Source: Lachnospiraceae bacterium (GTDB taxonomy: Bacteria > Bacillota > Clostridia > Lachnospirales > Lachnospiraceae). Taken from it: a DNA stretch of 55,644 nt. The stretch spans positions 1 through 55,644 of the forward strand of contig JAFUKH010000075.1 of assembly GCA_017467845.1 (NCBI GenBank). Reading direction: 5' to 3'. The notes under the pieces are model-generated. The model saw nothing but the letters and a program-made list of their open reading frames with translations. It was not told where the DNA came from and searched no databases. The stretch's first letter is position 1; each line of letters begins with the position of its first letter. A program made the position numbers and the translations under genes. Positions 8,360 through 18,951 of the stretch are shown piece after piece.

Positions 8360-9181
8360 ATGAGCATAAAGGGGCGAAGGTCATACCTTATGGGGTGTGG
8401 ATTTATTTTAGCCGCTTTGCTTGTGGGGATTGTATTAACAAATACTTCCGAGGGAAAGAGCGAAACTGTAAAAGAAGCCATAAAGGATGCCGTTTTACAT
8501 GAAACAAACAAAGTCAGTTTTTGGGGAATAAAAGATGTCAATCCTGCTTTTATTTCAGCCATAATGGTTACGATTGTACTGCTGTTCGTTGCAGCATTGA
8601 TTCGAATTTTTGTCATTCCCAGATTTACATATGTTCCTGGAAAATTTCAGTTATTACTGGAACAATTAGTCGGCATGTTTGATGGTTTGGCAAAATCCAA
8701 TAGCCCCCATAGGAACGGTTTCCTCGGAGCCTACATCTTTGGGGCTGGGATATATATATTTGTAGGTACTATATTTGAGTTATTCGGAATACAGTGGATT
8801 ACAACGGAGGATATGTCCATTGCATTACCGGCACCTCTGTCGGATATCAATGCAGCGATAGCGTTGGGATGTTTGTCTTACCTGATTATTTTATCGGGAG
8901 GCATTGCCGGAAATGGTTTGCGCGGTGTAGGAAATACATTGAAGGATTTTTCACTGCCGGTTTCAATGAGCTTTCGTCTGTTCGGCTCATTGCTTAGTGG
9001 ACTTCTGGTGACAGAGCTGGTTTATTATTACATTAGTTTGAGTTTTGTTTTACCTGTCATTGTGGGGATTATGTTTACATTGTTGCATGCATTGATACAG
9101 GCTTATGTTCTAACGATGCTGACAGCTCTGTTTTATGGGGAAGTATCTGAACCACACGAAAAGAAAAATGGAGGAAATTGA
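8360..9181 (+). CDS. atpB: ATP synthase subunit a
   Basis: Membrane stator channel of the F-type ATP synthase. It has an N-terminal hydrophobic segment, a loop and the conserved C-terminal helices. The essential arginine is in MSFRLFGSLLSG (about residue 206), and the last conserved helix contains HALIQAYVLTMLTALFYGE. I chose ATG 8360, nine bases behind AAGGAG; an upstream TTG at 8321 is in frame but has no ribosome binding site. The stop at 9181 is one base before the c-subunit ATG. The N-terminal 65 residues contain a charged extracytoplasmic loop (EGKSETVKEAIKDAV) as in many Firmicutes. Confidence 0.93.
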   Translation: MSIKGRRSYLMGCGFILAALLVGIVLTNTSEGKSETVKEAIKDAVLHETNKVSFWGIKDVNPAFISAIMVTIVLLFVAALIRIFVIPRFTYVPGKFQLLLEQLVGMFDGLAKSNSPHRNGFLGAYIFGAGIYIFVGTIFELFGIQWITTEDMSIALPAPLSDINAAIALGCLSYLIILSGGIAGNGLRGVGNTLKDFSLPVSMSFRLFGSLLSGLLVTELVYYYISLSFVLPVIVGIMFTLLHALIQAYVLTMLTALFYGEVSEPHEKKNGGN

Positions 9182-9182
9182 G

Positions 9183-9551
9183 ATGAAGAAAATAATTAGA
9201 AAGTTATTCGGATTTGTAATGATGATGTTGTTGGTGGCGATGGTATCCATACCGGCCTATGCTGCCGGTGAGGCAGATGTACCGATTGATGAGGTAACTG
9301 TAAGTGAAGATGATGACACGGATAATGTAACCGGAGATAAGGCATTGGCGGCTGGTTTAGGAATTGGTTTAGCAGCTCTCGGAGGAGCTGTTGGTATGGG
9401 TATGGCAATTGCTAAATCAGTAGAAGGAATTGCACGACAACCGGAAGCAGAAAATAAAATCAGAACCGCACTGATGCTTGGTCTGGTATTTGTGGAAACG
9501 GCCATTATCTATGCGTTGATTGTTGTAATTCTGATTATATTCGTTTTGTAA
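9183..9551 (+). CDS. atpE: ATP synthase subunit c with signal peptide and acidic linker
   Basis: 122 residues, longer than the usual 70-90. Residues 1-27 look like a cleavable signal peptide (KK start, hydrophobic core, SIPAYA then AG). Residues 28-50 are acidic (EVTVSEDDDTDN), and the normal two-helix hairpin begins near residue 50. The polar loop reads SVEGIARQPEAENK. The ion-binding carboxylate is Glu105 in FVETAIIYAL. Na+-binding rings have a glutamine in helix 1 (Ilyobacter Gln32); here that place is Met72, while Thr106 and Tyr110 match the Na+ type. Specificity is therefore uncertain, with protons slightly favoured. The ATG at 9183 lies behind GGAGG. Confidence 0.9.
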   Translation: MKKIIRKLFGFVMMMLLVAMVSIPAYAAGEADVPIDEVTVSEDDDTDNVTGDKALAAGLGIGLAALGGAVGMGMAIAKSVEGIARQPEAENKIRTALMLGLVFVETAIIYALIVVILIIFVL

Positions 9552-9565
9552 GTGAGGGTGTAAAT

Positions 9566-10045
9566 ATGAATATTCCTTTGAATATTGACTGGCAGCAGAT
9601 TTTGTTACATCTATTCAATTTTATTATTCTGGCAGGTGGATTATATTTACTGCTATACAAACCGGTTAAAGACTATATGGAAAAAAGGGTCGCATATTAT
9701 CAGGATTTGGAGGACAAGGCCCAGGAGAAGCTGAAGTCAGCAGAGGACATAGAAGCAGAATATCGGATTAAAATAACAGAAGTGGAAACAGAAATCAGTG
9801 AAAAACGTCTGAAAGCTGCCCGGAAAGCGGAAGAAGCAGCACAACAGACAATTGATGAAGCGAAAAAGCAGGCAGAGAAAATTGTTGCAGATGCAAAAAA
9901 GCATGCTGTGGATGAGCGTCAGAAGATGATATCATCTGCGGAGAAGGAAATCGCAGAACTGGCTTCCTCAGCAGCCCAAAAGCTTATGCAGGAATCCATG
10001 GACAGTACCTATGAGCAGTTTTTTGAATCGGCTAAAAGGAGGTAG
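9566..10045 (+). CDS. atpF: ATP synthase subunit b
   Basis: 159 residues. A single N-terminal membrane helix (about residues 10-30, LLHLFNFIILAGGLYLLLY) is followed by a long charged coiled coil rich in Ala, Glu and Lys, as expected for the peripheral stalk dimer. It lies 14 bases after atpE and six before the delta-alpha fusion gene. The partner of its C-terminus is normally the delta C-terminal domain, which in this operon is found only as part of the alpha subunit. Confidence 0.92.
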   Translation: MNIPLNIDWQQILLHLFNFIILAGGLYLLLYKPVKDYMEKRVAYYQDLEDKAQEKLKSAEDIEAEYRIKITEVETEISEKRLKAARKAEEAAQQTIDEAKKQAEKIVADAKKHAVDERQKMISSAEKEIAELASSAAQKLMQESMDSTYEQFFESAKRR

Positions 10046-10050
10046 ACTGT

Positions 10051-11792
10051 ATGGAAAAACAGTTACTGAAGGCGGTTTTATATAGTGCAATAAAGCCTGA
10101 TGAGAGCAGATTAGAACAGTTTTCTTCTTTTATAAAGGAAAAATATCAGACGGAAGCTGTGATGGAGTGGAAACAGGAGGATGCCTTACGGGGAGGATTC
10201 AGACTGGAGGTGGGCTCCGATATTTATGATTGGAGTGCAGAGAGTCGTTTTAGACAGCTTCAGACACACTGGAAACATATTGCAGAGCATAGCGAAGGAA
10301 ATGTAATTCCTCTCTTGCAGGAGAGCGTGAAGCAGTGGTTACCAACGGCAGAACCTACGGAAATCGGAACGGTTTTGACAGTAGGAGATGGAATCGCAAC
10401 GGTAAGCGGACTTCCCGGTGCAACATATGGAGAGATTTTGCTGTTTTCTCTTGGAATACGTGGAATGGTTATGGATTTAAAAAAGGATTATATAGGTTGC
10501 ATCCTTTTTGGAGATGACCAGGAAATCATAGAGGGAAGTGAGGTCAGGAGAACTGGTCGAGTAGCAGGCGTACCTGTCGGGGACGCTTTCCTTGGTAGAG
10601 TAATTGATTCGCTGGGGACACCAATTGATGGTAAGGGGGTTATTGCAGCTCAGGAATATTGTCCAATTGAAAGACCGGCACCGAGTATTATCGATCGTCA
10701 ACCGGTAAATAAACCTATGGAAACGGGAATTTTAGCCGTTGATTCAATGTTTCCCATCGGCAGAGGGCAGAGAGAGTTAATCATTGGAGACAGGCAGACG
10801 GGGAAAACTGCCATTGCGCTGGATACAATTTTGAACCAAAAGGGTAAGAATGTTATCTGTATTTATGTAGCCATAGGACAGAAGGCAAGCTCTGTGGCAG
10901 GTTTGGTGGAAACCTTAAAAAAGCATGATGCACTTTCTTACTCTATTGTAGTAAGTGCATTGGCTAGTGATGCTGCACCACTTCAGTATATTGCTCCTTA
11001 TGTAGGTTGCGCATTGGGAGAATATTTTATGAATCGAGGGCAAGATGTTCTGATTGTGTATGATGATTTGTCAAAGCATGCCATTGCCTATCGTGCCTTA
11101 AGTCTTCTGTTGGAACGTTCACCGGGAAGAGAAGCTTATCCGGGAGATGTTTTTTACCTTCATTCCAGATTATTGGAGCGTTCTGCCAATTTATCTGAAG
11201 AAAAGGGCGGTGGCAGCATGACTGCGCTACCGATTGTAGAGACACAGGCAGGTGATGTGTCTGCTTATATACCGACGAATATTATTTCGATTACCGACGG
11301 ACAGATTTTCTTGGAGAGTGAGTTGTTCTTTGCGGGACAACGACCGGCAGTAAATGTGGGGCTTTCCGTGTCACGTGTGGGTGGGGATGCGCAGACAAAA
11401 GCCATGAAAAAAGCAGCGGGAACTATTCGATTGGATTTGGCACAGTATCATGAAATGGAAGTATTTACACAGTTTGCCAGTGACCTGGATATCACAACAA
11501 AGCGGCAGCTGGTTTATGGACAGGGCTTGATGCGGCTGCTTCGCCAGGCGCAATATCATCCCCTGAAGCAATACGAGCAGGTCATTTTACTGGTTGTTGC
11601 CTTAAATCATGTGATGGAAGATATTCCCGTGGCTGATATCAGTTGTTTTGCAAAGAAATTGATCTGTTTTATGGAAGAGAATGCATCTTCTCTCTGCCAT
11701 GATATTGAAAAGAAGGGGCAGTTATCGGAAGAAATGGAACAGGATATTCTGCGTTTGTCTCAGGAATTCCGAAAAAAATGGAGTGATGGTAC

Positions 11793-11805
<13 letters not shown>
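10051..11805 (+). CDS. atpA: ATP synthase alpha subunit with fused delta C-terminal domain
   Basis: 584 residues, about 80 more than a normal alpha subunit. Residues about 8-77 match the C-terminal domain of delta/OSCP: AVLYSAIKPDESRLEQF, then ALRGGFRLEVGSDIYDWSAE and RFRQLQ, the equivalent of GGFxxRxGDxxIDGSVRxRLxxL. From about residue 84 a complete alpha subunit follows: EIGTVLTVGDGIATVSGL, P-loop GDRQTGKTA, YVAIGQKAS, VYDDLSKHA, SRLLERSANLS, SVSRVGG. The order a-c-b-(delta-alpha)-gamma-beta-epsilon is canonical except that no separate delta gene exists; the delta N-terminal domain, which normally docks on alpha, is missing altogether. The fusion is a clean single frame with its own AGGAGG site. 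Confidence 0.93.
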
Positions 11806-14100
<2,295 letters not shown>

Positions 14101-14101
<1 letters not shown>

Positions 14102-14523
14102 TGAATACCTTTGTGGTTCATATTCTTTCCGCGGATGCGCCATGCTATGAAGGACCTTGTGAATCTTTGATTGTTCCCACTTCACAAGGGAAATATGGCA
14201 TTTTGAAGAATCACTGTAATATGATTGCTGCAGTAGTTCCGGGTTCTCTGTCTTATAAAGTACCGGGACGCGAGGAAGAAATTCTTTCGGTTTCGGAAGG
14301 AATGGTTAAGATAGAAAATAATGATGTCATGGTATTGGTTGATGTCTTGGAAACCTTGGATGAGATTGATGTAAACCGGGCAAGGCGAGAGGCGGATGAA
14401 GCAAAAGAAATGATGCTGCAAAAGAGGAGCCGGCGAGAATATCGTATAGCGCAGGCGACTTTGGCAAGAGCAGCTAACCGACTGCGAGTGAAGCAGCATT
14501 ACGATAAAGAATTTATGGTGTAA
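14101..14523 (+). CDS. atpC: ATP synthase epsilon subunit
   Basis: 140 residues. An N-terminal beta sandwich (TFVVHILSADAPCYEG, then SLIVPTSQGKYGILKNH and EGMVKIENNDVMVLVD) is followed by two C-terminal helices rich in Arg and Glu. I chose the ATG at 14101, whose A is the last base of the beta stop codon. An ATG 12 bases upstream lies within the beta gene and is less likely. Last gene of the operon. No strong terminator is visible before the next gene; 14524-14675 holds only short fragments. Confidence 0.93.
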
Positions 14524-14675
14524 AAGTTATGGAAGAATTTGGATGGGAGGTATGCTATACTGAATTCAGAGCAACGCATCACCGGAACTTGGAAAAGAAA
14601 AGGTGGAAAAGTTCTTAGAAGAGGCACCGTACATATATGGGCTTTCGTATGATAAGAACGGATTAGGAGGTATTT

Positions 14676-15938
14676 ATGAGCACTGTGACAGAATTTTTCC
14701 CGGATGGGACTCCCATCTACAGCTGGTTTTATGATACACACATCCCTGCATTGGATGATATGGGAAAGCAGTATGTGCTGACGGATTATAATATTCTGTC
14801 AGATGGCAAAATCTATACAAAAGAGATTCAGACATTAATAGATACTGCCCATGAAAACGGCGGTGGCGTGATTGTGGTTCCGGCGGGAACCTATATGACA
14901 GGTTCTCTCTATTTTAAGCAGGGGGTACATCTCTATGTTGCAGAGGGCGGAGTGCTGAAGGGCAGCAGCGATATCTGTGACTATGATGTTAAAACGACTC
15001 GTATTGAAGGAGAAACATGTAAGTATTTTACCGCGCTGATTAATGCGGATGGTGTGGATGGATTTACCATGTTCGGTCCCGGTACCATTGACGGTAATGG
15101 CTTGAAATCATGGAAAGCCTTCTGGCTGAGAAGAAGCTGGAATCCTAAGTGTACCAACAAGGATGAACAGCGTCCCAGACTTGTTTACATTTCTGGTAGC
15201 TCCAATGTGTTAATTGCAGATTTACGTTTGATTAATTCACATTTTTGGACTACGCATATTTATAAATGTGATCATGTGAAATACTTGAATTGCTATATTT
15301 ACTCGCCTGCCGGTCCGGTGAGAGCACCCAGTACGGATGCCATTGATATTGATGTATGTTGCGATGTGCTTGTGAAGAATTGCTATATGGAAGTAAACGA
15401 CGATTCCGTGGTGTTAAAGGGTGGAAAAGGTCCTTGGGCGGATGAGCAGGCGGAGAATGGTTCTAACCAGCGAATCATCGTGGAAGACTGCGAATATGGA
15501 TTCTGTCATGGCTGTCTTACCTGCGGTTCGGAATCCGTACATAATAAAAATATCATCGTTCGCAGAATCAAGGTTGGCTCAGGGCATAATCTTCTGTGGC
15601 TGAAGATGAGACCGGATACCCCCCAGCATTATGAATATATCTTCGTGGAGGCTGTGGAAGGTAAGGTTACTAATTTTATTAATATCAATCCATGGACGCA
15701 GTTCTTTGACTTAAAGGGGAGAGCGGATATTCCGTTATCCTATGCAGACCACATCGTGATGAAGAATTGTAGATGTGAGTGTATCAATTATTTCAATGTG
15801 AAAAATGATGATACCCAGTATCACCTGTCTGACTTTACCTTTGAAAATCTGGAGATTAAGGCAAAGAATGATGGATTTAGTCCGGAAGCAGTTGAAAATA
15901 TTATAGTGAAAGATGTCAACGTTTGTTTGGACGCGTAA
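14676..15938 (+). CDS. GH28-family pectin/galacturonan hydrolase, cytoplasmic
   Basis: 420 residues, a right-handed beta-helix glycosidase. The GH28 catalytic motifs are present in order in slightly modified form: STDAIDID (usual NTD), NDDSVVLKGGKG (catalytic Asp pair), CHGCLTCGSES (usual GHG) and RIKVGSGHN (usual RIK). The start MSTVTEFFPDG with no signal peptide indicates action in the cytoplasm on imported oligogalacturonides or rhamnogalacturonan fragments rather than on polymer. ATG behind TTAGGAGG. Single gene ended by a strong terminator. Exact linkage specificity cannot be read from sequence. Confidence 0.85.
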   Translation: MSTVTEFFPDGTPIYSWFYDTHIPALDDMGKQYVLTDYNILSDGKIYTKEIQTLIDTAHENGGGVIVVPAGTYMTGSLYFKQGVHLYVAEGGVLKGSSDICDYDVKTTRIEGETCKYFTALINADGVDGFTMFGPGTIDGNGLKSWKAFWLRRSWNPKCTNKDEQRPRLVYISGSSNVLIADLRLINSHFWTTHIYKCDHVKYLNCYIYSPAGPVRAPSTDAIDIDVCCDVLVKNCYMEVNDDSVVLKGGKGPWADEQAENGSNQRIIVEDCEYGFCHGCLTCGSESVHNKNIIVRRIKVGSGHNLLWLKMRPDTPQHYEYIFVEAVEGKVTNFININPWTQFFDLKGRADIPLSYADHIVMKNCRCECINYFNVKNDDTQYHLSDFTFENLEIKAKNDGFSPEAVENIIVKDVNVCLDA

Positions 15939-15949
15939 AGGTGTAATAG

Positions 15950-15988
15950 AGCCCTCATCCCCGCATTCATTGGGGATGAGGGCTTTTT
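15950..15988 (+). terminator. Rho-independent terminator of the GH28 gene
   Basis: The 13-base arms AGCCCTCATCCCC (15950-15962) and GGGGATGAGGGCT (15972-15984) pair perfectly, with a 9-base loop and a T run. Confidence 0.95.
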
Positions 15989-16160
15989 CTATAGGATAAT
16001 ATGTGGAATCTCAGCAAAGTTCTTCAGGATATCATAGCAGATTTCGTGGGGATTATTTCAAAGCAATAATTTATAAATAATTAATATACTATTCCGCAAG
16101 TGTGTGGTACAATAGTCCTAGTTGCTGGAAAATACTGTCAATGATAAGGAGAATAGAACA

Positions 16161-17462
16161 ATGGACGTAAAAAAGAAAAAGAAGTTGCGAAACAAACTGA
16201 TACTTGCAATGAGTGTGGGATTTATTCTGGCACTTGTCTGGATTGTTTTCATGTTTAAGCTTGTAGATAGCGACACAATTAATTCTGGTGTAGCAGCGAC
16301 TTCGATTATTGGTATGCTGTTGGCGACGTTGGTTGGAATTTTTACAGTGGTAAGATTTTTCCTTGGTAAGATTATGACCATATTCGGCGGCTTGAAGGAT
16401 ATGACGGATGAGACCATGGATTTAGGTCTGAATAAGATAGCGGAGAGAAATGATGAAATTGGTGAGATGGCTCGTTCCGTGCAGGAGACTTTTGATTCGA
16501 TTGGAAAAGTTGTTGGTGGAATTCGTAAGGCATCCGCGGAACTTGGTGAGGTATCTGAGGATTTCAAAAATATTTTTGATAGTATGACAAAGGCTGTAGA
16601 ACAGACCGAGGGGGAAGTGGGAACCATCGCTAATAACACTGTGGAGCAGGCACATCAGATTGCGGATATGAAGATGAAAATTGATGCAATCAACGATGCC
16701 ATCGAGAAAATCGCAGACAATATTGAAAGTCTGGCAGACAGTGCTGAGCTGATGAAGAACTATGATGCATCCGTAGAAAAGATTCTGAAAGAGCTGGTGG
16801 CTATCAGTCAGAAGAGTAGCGAATCTATGGAAAATGTAAGACAGCAGACGGAGCTTACCAATCAGTCTGCACATCAGATTCGTTCTGCAACAGAGATTAT
16901 TGCAGGTATTTCTTCACAGACCAACTTACTTGCTTTGAATGCAAGTATTGAAGCAGCAAGAGCAGGAGAGCATGGTAAAGGCTTTGCTGTTGTTGCAGAA
17001 GAAATCAGAGCCTTGGCAGATCAGTCAAGAGAGTCTACCGAGCAGATTGAGAAGGTGGTATCTGCCCTTTTGGACAATGCTGATATCAGTGTAGAAATCA
17101 CTAAGGAAGTATCAGAAGCCTTTGTAAAGCAGAATGAGAAGATTCAGGACACGGAGACCATATTCGGTTCTTTAAATAAAGAAATCGGTAAGGTAAGTGA
17201 TTCCATTAAGGAAATCGCAGGTGAGGTAGAAGGCCTGAATTCCAATAAAGAAGTAATAGCAACAGGAATTGGTTCCTTAACAGAATCTGCACAGCAGAAT
17301 GCGAACAGTGCAGAGATTACGACCGAGAATGTTGAGGAGTTCCGCCAGATTGTAGATGAGTGTAATAAGGCTACAAATACAGTGGTAAATGTTTCTGCGG
17401 AATTGATTGGTTATATTGGAGAATTCGGGGAAGAATCCATAAAAGAAAAAGTAGTATTGTAA
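16161..17462 (+). CDS. Methyl-accepting chemotaxis protein without sensory domain
   Basis: 433 residues. After a lysine-rich start come two membrane helices (about residues 12-36 and 45-70) separated by only about ten residues, so there is no extracytoplasmic ligand domain. A HAMP-like region and the cytoplasmic signalling coiled coil follow, with the invariant hairpin tip [20 protein letters not shown] and [21 protein letters not shown] 16161 lies nine bases behind AAGGAG; upstream codons in frame have no ribosome binding site. It must sense something within the membrane, inside the cell or through a partner. No che or flagellar genes are nearby. Confidence 0.9.
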   Translation: MDVKKKKKLRNKLILAMSVGFILALVWIVFMFKLVDSDTINSGVAATSIIGMLLATLVGIFTVVRFFLGKIMTIFGGLKDMTDETMDLGLNKIAERNDEIGEMARSVQETFDSIGKVVGGIRKASAELGEVSEDFKNIFDSMTKAVEQTEGEVGTIANNTVEQAHQIADMKMKIDAINDAIEKIADNIESLADSAELMKNYDASVEKILKELVAISQKSSESMENVRQQTELTNQSAHQIRSATEIIAGISSQTNLLALNASIEAARAGEHGKGFAVVAEEIRALADQSRESTEQIEKVVSALLDNADISVEITKEVSEAFVKQNEKIQDTETIFGSLNKEIGKVSDSIKEIAGEVEGLNSNKEVIATGIGSLTESAQQNANSAEITTENVEEFRQIVDECNKATNTVVNVSAELIGYIGEFGEESIKEKVVL

Positions 17463-17473
17463 GGTACATCAAG

Positions 17474-17505
17474 CGCCATTGGCAGGAAACTGCTGATGGC
17501 GTTTT
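17474..17505 (+). terminator. Rho-independent terminator
   Basis: CGCCATTGGCAG (17474-17485) and CTGCTGATGGCG (17490-17501) pair over 12 positions with two wobbles around a gaaa tetraloop, followed by four T. It ends the chemoreceptor transcript. Confidence 0.85.
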
Positions 17506-17511
17506 ATAACT

Positions 17512-17540
17512 TTGGCACATTTGTGAAATAGTGCTATAAT
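17512..17540 (+). promoter_or_regulatory. Promoter of the glycosyltransferase gene
   Basis: TTGGCA (17512-17517) and TATAAT (17535-17540) with a 17-base spacer, a near-consensus vegetative promoter directly behind the preceding terminator. Confidence 0.8.
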
Positions 17541-17587
17541 ACTTTTGTTTGATTCCAGGTATGAGAAGAAATAATGTGGAGGTAATG

Positions 17588-18919
17588 ATGACACCATTAG
17601 TAAGTATTATTGTGCCCATTTATAATGCAGAGAAGAATCTGGAAAGATGTGTTGAAAGCATCTTAAACCAGACATACAGAGAGTTTGAATTACTTTTACT
17701 TGATGACGGAAGTACGGATTCATCCGGAGCAATTTGTGATGCGTATGGGGCTAAGGATGAGCGTATCCGGGTAATTCATAAGGAAAATACCGGCGTTTCG
17801 AATACCCGTAATCAAGGAATAGCGTTGGCAAAGGGAGAATATTTACAGTTTTTGGACAGTGATGACTGGATTACGTCCGATGCCACAGCACTTTTTGTAA
17901 GAGCTGCGACAGAGAGTCAGTGTGACATGGTAATTGCGGATTTCTACCGGGTAATCGGGGAACGTGTGGCGCAGAAGGGGGCTATTGAGGAAGAGGGACG
18001 GATGGACCGCAGAACCTATGCGGAGAATATGATGCAGAATCCGGCGGACTTCTATTATGGCGTTCTGTGGAATAAGTTTTATAAACGTTCCATTATTGAA
18101 CAGTATCAGCTTAAGATGGACAGTGAAGTCAGCTGGTGTGAAGACTTTATGTTCAATCTGGAATATATCCGTCATATCGAAAACGTGTATGCGATGAATG
18201 TGCCGGTATATTATTATGTGAAGACCAAGGGGTCACTGGTATCCCAAGGGGCAAGCATGAAGAATACTATCCGGATGAAACGAAGTGTTTTCACTTATTA
18301 CAATAATTTCTATAAAGATGTCTTTGATGAAGTGGATTATGAAAAGAGGCGTTTGCAGGTATACAGATTCCTTTTTGATATTGCCGGTGATGGGGAGGTA
18401 CTGCCCTTTATTGTGCCCGGTAACTATAAGCTGGGGCAGGAACGTACCAATGTCAGTGAAGGTGTTCAGGAGGGAGAGGGCGTTTTCTTTGAGTTATATA
18501 GAGAACGCAAGCTTCAGGAGAAGATGCTGGATGCGGTAGTACTTAGACACGAGCTTACCGTTAATGAAGTAAAGCTTCTTTACTACTTAAGTCAGCCTCA
18601 TGAAAATTGTACGTTTAAGGAAATGGCGAATATCTTGAATATTACTAGAGGGGGATTGTCCTTAGCGATACAAAAGCTCCTAACCAAGGAGTTAATTGAG
18701 GCGAAGGAAAAAGCAAAGGATAAGGAGAAAACAAAAGGAAGAGCAAGTTCGGAAAAATATGTGGTGACAGCTGCCGCAGGTGAAATCTTGTCCGAGGTAT
18801 TGTTTGTGCTGGGCGATTTTGACCAGATACAGTATGAAGGTTTTTCTCAGGAAGAGATTCAGTTGTATGAAAAACTGAAAGAAAAGCGTGATCAAAATAT
18901 CCGGAAAGCGCTTAGATAG
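17588..18919 (+). CDS. Family 2 glycosyltransferase fused to a winged-helix domain
   Basis: 443 residues. Residues 1 to about 230 are a GT-A fold family 2 glycosyltransferase: PLVSIIVPIYNAEKNLERCV, LLLLDDGSTDSSG, NTGVSNTRNQGI and the metal-binding FLDSDDW. About residues 300-443 are unlike any glycosyltransferase: LTVNEVKLLYYLS, FKEMANILNITRGGLSLAIQ and KLLTKELIEAKEK form a MarR-like winged helix, a lysine-rich wing follows, and the C-terminus (GFSQEEIQLYEKLKEK) is the usual MarR dimer helix. Both parts lie in one uninterrupted frame. I chose ATG 17588, five bases behind GGAGG. A CmpB-like membrane protein follows after 32 bases, probably in the same operon. Confidence 0.85.
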   Translation: MTPLVSIIVPIYNAEKNLERCVESILNQTYREFELLLLDDGSTDSSGAICDAYGAKDERIRVIHKENTGVSNTRNQGIALAKGEYLQFLDSDDWITSDATALFVRAATESQCDMVIADFYRVIGERVAQKGAIEEEGRMDRRTYAENMMQNPADFYYGVLWNKFYKRSIIEQYQLKMDSEVSWCEDFMFNLEYIRHIENVYAMNVPVYYYVKTKGSLVSQGASMKNTIRMKRSVFTYYNNFYKDVFDEVDYEKRRLQVYRFLFDIAGDGEVLPFIVPGNYKLGQERTNVSEGVQEGEGVFFELYRERKLQEKMLDAVVLRHELTVNEVKLLYYLSQPHENCTFKEMANILNITRGGLSLAIQKLLTKELIEAKEKAKDKEKTKGRASSEKYVVTAAAGEILSEVLFVLGDFDQIQYEGFSQEEIQLYEKLKEKRDQNIRKALR

Positions 18920-18951
18920 TTATTTTTGCTATACAAGAGGAGGAAGTATAA

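Noticed and set aside
8149-8616. Open frame of 155 codons on the minus strand across the start of atpB
   Set aside because: It lies antisense to the micro-ORFs and atpB, has no ribosome binding site and gives a low-complexity protein; the plus-strand genes are clear.
10000-10060. A separate short delta gene ahead of alpha
   Set aside because: No stop or second start separates the delta-like part from alpha; the frame is continuous from 10051 to 11805.
16085-16125. Sigma-28 (flagellar) promoter for the chemoreceptor
   Set aside because: No TAAA-N15-GCCGATAA match; only a TACAAT box at 16108 without a good -35.
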